Source: Rotaria socialis
Taxonomy: Eukaryota; Rotifera; Eurotatoria; Philodinida; Philodinidae
Direction: 5' to 3'
Length of the DNA stretch: 64,000 nt
Assembly: GCA_905331475.1 (NCBI GenBank)
Contig: CAJNYU010000182.1
Span: forward strand, 66,343-130,342
Position 1 is the stretch's first letter; the number at the start of each line of letters is the position of its first letter. Position numbers and translations under genes: made by a program. This document shows positions 57,291 through 64,000 of the stretch, piece by piece. The notes under the pieces are model-generated. The model searched no databases and was not told the DNA's origin. It worked only from the letters and a program-made list of their open reading frames with translations.

Positions 57291-59246
57291 TCAGTTCCAC
57301 GAATGATCGCTGTATGGACCACCGCCAGTAACCACTTGTGAAGGCGGCGGTGGTGTTGTACTTCCGCTACTATGAAAACGTTGTTGTAGATCATCGGAAT
57401 CGACTCCTGTGGACTCTGGAACTGTAGCTGGTGGGCCACCTGGGCCACTAGTTAAATCATGATGCATACCAAATGGTAAATCTATTTGTAAAAACAACAT
57501 TTAATATATTTCGAACTCTTTTAATCAAACAAAATTATTCTTTACCTCCAGGTGTTGATTGAGGTCCTTGTGGAGGTGGTGGTCCATAACTAAGTCTTTG
57601 ATGTAATTCTTGTTGCATGAGATAATCATTATAAGTTTGTGATGGGGGTCCTTGATACATAAAATCACCTTGAAATGCTTCTAAAAATAAATAAATAAAT
57701 GAAAAAGTTGAATTGCTATGAGAAAGTTTTTTTTTCTTCATACCTGGTAAATAACTTAAACCTGGATGCGGAATCATTTCATTTTCATCAAAAGGTCTAC
57801 CAGATGCAACACGTCGATAATAATGTCTTCGGGGTCCACCACATGTAATCGATTGTTTAATTCGACGTTCTTTAGAACGACGATTTTGAAACCATACTTG
57901 AATAACACGCATAGCTAAGCCCGTTTCACGTGCTAATTCTTCTCTCGTATGTCGTGTTGGTTTTGGTGTTGTTGCAAATGCTGATTTTAATTGTTCAAGT
58001 TGTTTTGTTTTAATTGTTGTGCGAGGTCCACGTTTTTTAGGTCCATTTCCACTCATATTTGTATTTTCTGCATTATCAATATTTGTGGATGAATTTTTTT
58101 TCTGGTGATGACTATGAGACGATGAACAACCACTCGAAGAATTATTTGTATTCGTCATACATATTTGGTCATCATCTTTACAATCTAATGAACAATCCGA
58201 CATTTGTATGTCACCATCATTCATAAGCATTTCATCTTCTTTCAAACAATCGGATGAGCTTAAATTTGAATCCGGTGTACTTGTTAGTAATGTTGATGTC
58301 GATGGTTGAATTGGAATATGTGATTGTAATAAAGAATTTTCTTTATCGAACTCGTGTATTGACGATGATGTGTTAGCTGTTGTTGTTGTTGTTGGTGTTG
58401 GTGTTATTGTTGTTAATGATACATCACTTTCATTTTTTATTTCAATATTAGTTGTTGACAAACGATTTTGGGGTTGTGATCTTATATGACGATTTGGTGA
58501 TGTTAGTTTACCGTTTAATATTGATGAGGATTTACTAGTATCATCATCAAATTCATCTGTAAGAGAAAACAAACAAAATTTTATATTTTTTTTATCTTTT
58601 AAATTTTTTTTTGTTTTTGTTGAGTTTTTACCGGAAAGAGTTTTACATAAATTTTTTGTATTGGCTAGAAAATCTTCTTTACACATAAAACGATTATCTT
58701 GTGTTAAATGTATTTCTTCACCGGTATTCATTTTACGTGAACAAATACAACATTTATAACAATCATAGTGATATAATTGATCCCATGCACGTAAATAATA
58801 TTCTCCTTGACCAATTTCTTGTAAACAGCCTGAACAACGTCGACACCAATAACGTCTTAAATAAACAAACAAATAAATTTCAATTTACTTCTCGTTTGTT
58901 TCTTCTTCTTTTTTTGTTCTCATCTGTCATAAGATCTTATAACAATATCAATCAAATTTTATGTTATAAGTATATAGGAAAACAATTAGACAATCGAATT
59001 AAACAGCCTTAGGAGGAGGTAAACCACTCTATAATTGCCATGCTTTCCTCGTTTTCAGTAATGATCATACCTGTAGAAATCGCGATTACAATAAAGTTTT
59101 CCATCACGTGTATAACATTTTTCAGTCAACGGTTGACCACAATCAACACAACGAATACAATTTGCATGCCAAAGACGATCTAATACTTCATAGATCCATT
59201 GATCCTGTATTGGTTCACGACAAGCAGCACATGCGGTAAACGTCAT
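57291..59246 (-). CDS. Lhx1/5: LIM-homeobox transcription factor of the Lhx1/5 (lin-11) group
   Basis: Five exons in phase: 59071..59246, 58632..58855, 57744..58556, 57546..57680, 57291..57481; 512 aa. LIM1 (~6-58) begins [18 protein letters not shown] and has the WHANCIRC core. LIM2 (~65-118) includes [15 protein letters not shown] and FMCKEDFL. A long Thr/Ser/Asp-rich linker precedes the homeodomain (~307-366) with [25 protein letters not shown] and [15 protein letters not shown], which is typical of Lhx1/5. The tail [17 protein letters not shown] also matches that group. The product binds DNA in the nucleus and uses the LIM pair to recruit Ldb-type partners; roles are in neural and organ patterning. 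The first intron-like gap after LIM2 (58557..58631, 75 nt) is in frame and stop-free, so retention would insert 25 residues. TTCTAG abuts the ATG directly, hinting at an upstream exon or leader. Confidence 0.93.
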
Positions 59247-59714
59247 CTAGAATAAGAACAAGGAGAATATAAAAATTTGCTAATAAATCCCTCTGTATCT
59301 AATTCCATTGAGATAGTGTGAGGAAAAACAAAGAAGACGACGCGTAATTGATAGAGTCAATTTTTCTGAAGAAAGTCAGGAGATTTTAATCCTGTGCTAA
59401 TCTTCAAGTAAATGAAGCGACGGCGGCAGTATGAGCACAAGAAGAAGCATATAGCTTACGGGCAAACAAAATTGATTCTTCGTTTTTTTTTAAACTTTTT
59501 TTTTTCTTCTGCTTCCTTTCATCCAATAAAATAACGGTTTATACTATATAAAGATAACAAAGTCATCATATCCCTTGCTAAATATATTAGCATATTAACA
59601 AGACACGTGCCTGAGTATTGAAAAGATATTTAAGCTAACTTCAAACGTTTATGAACACATCTTCTCTTGTTTTCTTTTTTTGATCTATATGACTAATGAC
59701 AATACCTTATGTTA

Positions 59715-59774
59715 TCTCTCTCTCTCTTTCTGGCTCGTCCACTCTTTCTCTTCCTCTCTCTCTCTCTCTCTCTC
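59715..59774. repeat. (CT)n interrupted microsatellite
   Basis: Two CT-rich runs separated by TTTCTGGCTCGTCCACTC, about 470 bp upstream of the Lhx1/5 ATG. Confidence 0.9.
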
Positions 59775-60046
59775 GCTCTATAGCTTTCTGTGTCTTCATG
59801 ATTTCTTCAAATGTTAGATTTTTATCGGTTAATTTGTTTGATGGGTAACAAGGTAATATGTGCATGTCAAAATCAATCTGATAAAAATTAGACCATCCAT
59901 ATATGGTATATACATACAACATAAAGTTATTTACATGATTATCATTGGTAATAGTAGTTTTTCTGCTGGTTCTTTTCCGTCTTATCGTATTTTTTTTCTG
60001 CTTATCTATTGTATTTTACTATCATTGCTCTCTTCAGACGATGTAA

Positions 60047-60081
60047 AAAAAGAAGAAGAAGAAGAAGAAGAGGAGAAGAAT
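60047..60081. repeat. (AAG)n microsatellite
   Basis: AGAAGAAGAAG-type purine run; the flanking open frames translate it as Lys/Glu/Arg repeats and are not genes. Confidence 0.9.
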
Positions 60082-61006
60082 ATAGGCAAAGAAGAAACGA
60101 CTATATCTACATGCGTATTTCATGGTTTGATGATGCATCGACAAGCAAAACGAAGCAGACAGCAGGATATATTTTGCTTGACACATTACATAGTCATAAG
60201 CCGCGTGTGGATATATATTCGAAGAAAAAAACAAGCCCGGGAAACAACGGAGTGCTAACGTGTGATATAAATATTGTTGCTAGTCGAAAAACTATTTTGT
60301 TTATTTGTCAACTATATTCGAAAACTACTTATTCAATCTAGCAAGACAAGCTGACACTGCTATGTAACACGCATACAAAAATCATTCATTTGAATGAAGA
60401 AGGGAAAGGTGCGATAAATCTGCCCAAGAGCTATACGTATAAGAGATGTTGACAACATGGGGAGATCGATGGACACATTAAAATAGAAGATGAAAAAACG
60501 TATGGGTAAAATCTACCAACATATACTACAACTACCACTGCACGAAGCCAATTATACGTTCGATGACGAGCCACTCAAACTCGCAATTATTGACTCTTTC
60601 AAGTATACAATATATACATGTATGGTTCGTGGCTTCTTGTTGACAACGAGTTGAAGAACATCAATGTATACAATAGAGGAACTTGTTGAAAAAAATAAAG
60701 AATGAAATTGAAAATCACCAGAGAAAAATAAACATTTGATATGAAATAAAAGAAAAATACGAAAGATCAGAAGAATACTAAATCTACTTGAAAATAGAAG
60801 AATGAGTTTAAAAGAATTTAAATTGATCTATATGAATAAAATTTTGATTTTAGGTCTTCTTATTACGAATGACAGAATATAAATTAGAAAGAATTAAAAA
60901 AGTAATAAAAAAGATTTATTTTCTCTTTCTTCTAGTCACTTAGTAAATACCTACTTTTACAAAACAATACGATTAACAATGCATCGACTGCAATGATACT
61001 GTTGAT

Positions 61007-61025
61007 TGTGTGTGTGTGTGTGTGT
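61007..61025. repeat. (TG)n microsatellite
   Basis: Nine TG units in the Lhx1/5 upstream region. Confidence 0.95.
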
Positions 61026-61406
61026 AGCAAGATGGAGATTTACAAACAAGAACAGGTATAGAGAAAGAGAAGCAGCAATAGTGAAAGAAGAGGGTATTGT
61101 GTGTTATTCTCTGATGAAGAACAAAAAAGAAACACCCTCACTTGCAAGAAGAAATTACTTGCTTCTCGTCTTCTATTGGATGGCCCTTTCCTTTTCTCGG
61201 TCGCTTGTCGACGAACCGGTTCGGGAGAAGAAAAAGAAGAAAAAAAAAAGAACGCTTACAACAACGATGAAATGTAAAAAAGAACGATGACGCGAAGGAA
61301 AAAATCAACCAACCAAATAATAGACAGTATATTATATTTCTTCTCTTCATCTTTTGTTGTTGCCATATAGACAGCAATGAAAAGAGAGCGATAGAGAAAG
61401 AGACAT

Positions 61407-61430
61407 ACACACACACACACACACACACAC
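61407..61430. repeat. (AC)n microsatellite
   Basis: Twelve AC units, one of several dinucleotide tracts within 1.5 kb; also (GT)n at 61671-61684. Confidence 0.95.
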
Positions 61431-62520
61431 ATATAGAGAAAGGAAAGTAGGAATTCCGCTCGATGCACACATACAACACAATCATACAAGGTGCAATACG
61501 AGTTCTTGTTTCTCTCAAGAGATAGAGGCAATGCATATGTATATTTTGTCCCCTCGAGTATTTTATCATTGATGCATTGTCACGCTTGAGTTCGCAAGAC
61601 GAATCTCATGTACATTCACACGCATACACATACTGTTCTTTTAACACTTTTCGTTACAATAGATAGAGAAGTGTGTGTGTGTGTTTATGTATATAATACA
61701 TATATTTCTAATTATTTTCACTAATTTATGGGATGGCCCGAGAAATGAGCAGCTAGAAACTAACAATAATATATCTGGTTTGCAACATAATTGTTTATTA
61801 TTGAAAAAAAAAAGAGAAAAGAGTTTTTCTTTAATTATCAGAATGCCAGAAATCATAGACATAAATAAACATTGATCTTATAGCAAAAGAAAAGACAAAC
61901 GGAAAAGGGTGTGGTGTACTCATCAGTCTTTTTCAATGCTTGATAGATCTTTAATCTCAGTTGGAGTGTTTAATTATTACTTGCCACAGCTATGTGCGTG
62001 ACAGGTACTAGTTGATGAAGAAAAAAAATATATATAATGACACCTTATTGACAAGAAAAGTCAAGTCAAACTGTCTTCTTCCTTCAAATGAAAAATGGGA
62101 ACTCCAATATACACATATGCTTCGGACATTTACATTAAGAACAAAGAGAAGCACATGTATATGTGTATATGTGAAGTCGGTTTGATGTAGTTGCATCAAG
62201 TGAGAGAATAACTTTGATTGCTCTAGCAGGCAAACACATTTTTGATTGTTTCTTTGATGCAAGGGTGTGTCGTACAAAACAACAAACGTGTTGAAAGAAA
62301 ATGATGACAACGCGTTTGTTCATTTATCTATGAAGAGAAACAATGATGATGATGACGACGACGATTATCAACAGTTTTACAGTTTGTTTATTATGTTTGA
62401 GTGAGAACCATCATCATCATTATAATCATTATTCGACACTTATCATCTTCAAACGAGAGCCTTCGGCAATGCAATTTTTTTGTGTCGCTAAACACTTGCT
62501 AATTTCATTTTCGTTTTCTT

Positions 62521-62540
62521 ATATATATATATATATATAT
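62521..62540. repeat. (AT)n microsatellite
   Basis: Ten AT units. Confidence 0.95.
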
Positions 62541-64000
62541 AGCAAAAAATGATGCAAGATGGCATCTGCGCTTGTATGAAAATGCAAAAAAATTCATCTT
62601 GAACAGATGGGATAAAAAATCGAAAGAAATTTGATTCGTATTAAGAATGTGTGTATTTATGTATTGTTGGTCAAATCACTTATTTGAAGAGGAATGGAAT
62701 ATCGTACGAAACGAGGGTGAGATGTTTTTTGATCGGGGGGATATCGACTGTGTTTGTTCTGTATGTTGTACACTTGATCAGTACGGTTGCTTCTGAGATT
62801 AGAGGATTTATGACAAACAAACTGGTGGTCACCACTATAGACGCGTCGCACGATATTGACACAAAAAAATAACACGTTAGACTCAGTGGATAAATATTGA
62901 CTAAGATATATACTAGTCCGATGGATTTAATCAGATAAAAAGGAAAACGAAATCGAGCTAAGAATTTGAAATGATGAACAAAAACAAGAAGAAACAAAAT
63001 TCGAAAACAAAAAAAATACATTTGACGTTATTCAAGCAGAAAATGAGTTAAACGCGTGTATCTATATTTATGCGTATGAAGCGTATCTTGAATTGAACGA
63101 AGAAAGATATATACAACGATGATAAATGAGCTTTTTTTTTCACTAAATTGTTTTGCCATTTATTTAAAAGGGCGCAATACGAACAGAACGATATCACCTA
63201 TTTGAAAACGATTATCAAAATTTATCAAACAAATTTCGTAAAGGTCGACTTAGAATTTAATATCGTATCTATTTCTTTTGTATTCTTTTTCTTTTTCTTT
63301 TTTGAAAAATCATTGTACGTCGAATTATTTTATTTTTCAATACTCAATGAAGACGGTGGATCAAAGCTTTAAATGCGCTTGTTAGATTTTTGATGCCAAC
63401 ACATACACATAGAGCTCTTCTTACGTCATTAACTTGCCTAGAGGCTGTTACTTACGCTTAGTACAATAATAACAAAAAAAAAAGGAAGAAAACTAAGAAG
63501 AGAAAACTTCAGCTTAGCAACAGTTGTCCTTTTCTTGGGTGTGTAACTTGTCAAGTACATGCCGACTAAATATAATCGGCTTACAAATAGTAACAAGCCA
63601 AAAAAATGATTTCTCATAATTTTTCTAGTGGTTTACCTATTCCGGTATTGTTTCCTTATAGAATATGAAAAATCAACAAAAAAGAAAGTCTCACTCAACG
63701 GAAATATCGGATCGAATTTTGTTCATGTGTATTTAAATAAATATCGGAATATATAATTAAAAACACAGCAGGTTAACTTTATCACTCATATAGACATCAA
63801 ACGATTTTAGATACTTATTGGTTGATGTGATTGTTATTCATTTTTACTTTGCCATACGGGACTTTATTACTGAATACAGTTGAGCGGTGATTGAAGTTGG
63901 TGCTGCTTGTGAACGCGTGTTGTTGTTGATGTTGATGTCTCATCTATCTCGTTGGTTCAGCAAGGCGAATAGGAGGAGGTAGTTGCTTGAAAATATTTGC

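Larger units (their letters stand above)
59247..64000. other. Long non-coding upstream region of Lhx1/5
   Basis: At least 4.7 kb to the window edge without a supported gene. It is rich in microsatellites and poly-A/poly-T, with open frames that are only translated repeats. One exon-like stretch on the minus strand (~59785-59880) follows a TTTTTATCAG acceptor and could be an unrecognised 5' exon, but runs into GAGAGA repeats. Such a large flank fits a developmental regulator with distant enhancers. Confidence 0.5.

Noticed and set aside
59707-59922. Minus-strand frame with MHILPCYPSNKLTDKN then Arg-Glu repeats
   Set aside because: The first part follows an acceptor and may be a real exon, but it runs into a microsatellite and I could not join it to Lhx1/5 or any other gene.
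60009-61569. Several 90-140 codon frames in the Lhx1/5 upstream region
   Set aside because: They translate simple repeats (AAG, AC, GT, poly-T) on both strands.

Overview
This window looks like nuclear DNA from a bdelloid rotifer. The DNA is AT-rich. Conserved animal genes are split by many 45-80 nt GT-AG introns, while other genes are intronless or intron-poor and look microbial (a PuuE-UraD purine-catabolism fusion and a DUF1349 protein). NHL-repeat proteins and ADP-ribosyltransferase/TPR fusions are also present, and both are characteristic of bdelloids. No genus is claimed.

Layout. 1-1441 (-): 5' part of a secreted NHL-repeat protein. 2318-5299 (-): secreted Cys-rich protein with Thr-rich linkers and modules resembling CBM1, broken by one in-frame TAA; its last intron holds AT-rich repeats and an N-joined duplication. 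5300-9237: no gene, but a 35-bp-period degenerate array, an 895-bp foldback and a TCGGATCC-rich patch. 9238-12055 (-): ART-TPR protein in three exons. 15012-15737 (+): DUF1349 protein. 16200-20380 (+): USO1/p115 in 23 exons. 21052-22068 (+): B-box/coiled-coil/SPRY-like protein. 22533-23954 (-): PuuE allantoinase fused to OHCU decarboxylase. 24883-26012 (-): protein of unknown family. 28908-32108 (+): hunchback. 32294-32911 (-): secreted ferritin. 34770-37733 (+): single-exon ART-TPR protein. 40276-41278 (+): small divergent homeobox protein. 41939-42978 (-): probable membrane-linked adaptor with several tyrosine motifs. 45118-46073 (-): TMEM208. 47355-51313: 4-kb element with ~820-bp inverted arms. 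51643-52220 (-): SUB1/PC4. 52280-53200 (-): SLC25A32-like carrier. 53922-55145 (-): POLR3D. 57291-59246 (-): Lhx1/5 LIM-homeobox. 59247-64000: microsatellite-rich DNA upstream of Lhx1/5.

Three developmental transcription factors (hunchback, an atypical homeobox gene, Lhx1/5) lie within about 30 kb and have long non-coding flanks. The housekeeping genes serve secretion (USO1, TMEM208), transcription (SUB1, POLR3D), mitochondrial transport (SLC25A32) and iron handling (ferritin). Many of the conserved genes carry a 3' splice acceptor right before or at the ATG. SUB1 starts only 59 nt after the SLC25A32 stop. Both facts fit spliced-leader trans-splicing, which is known in bdelloids.

The best leads for something new are: (1) the unnamed N-terminal domain shared by the two ART-TPR proteins; (2) the multi-tyrosine adaptor; (3) the acquired PuuE-UraD enzyme; (4) the CBM1-like secreted protein with its nonsense codon; (5) the indel-free 35-bp array; (6) the compact SLC25A32-SUB1 pair. 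All exon structures were traced by hand from splice signals and reading phase. Family names rest on recognised motifs, not on database searches.
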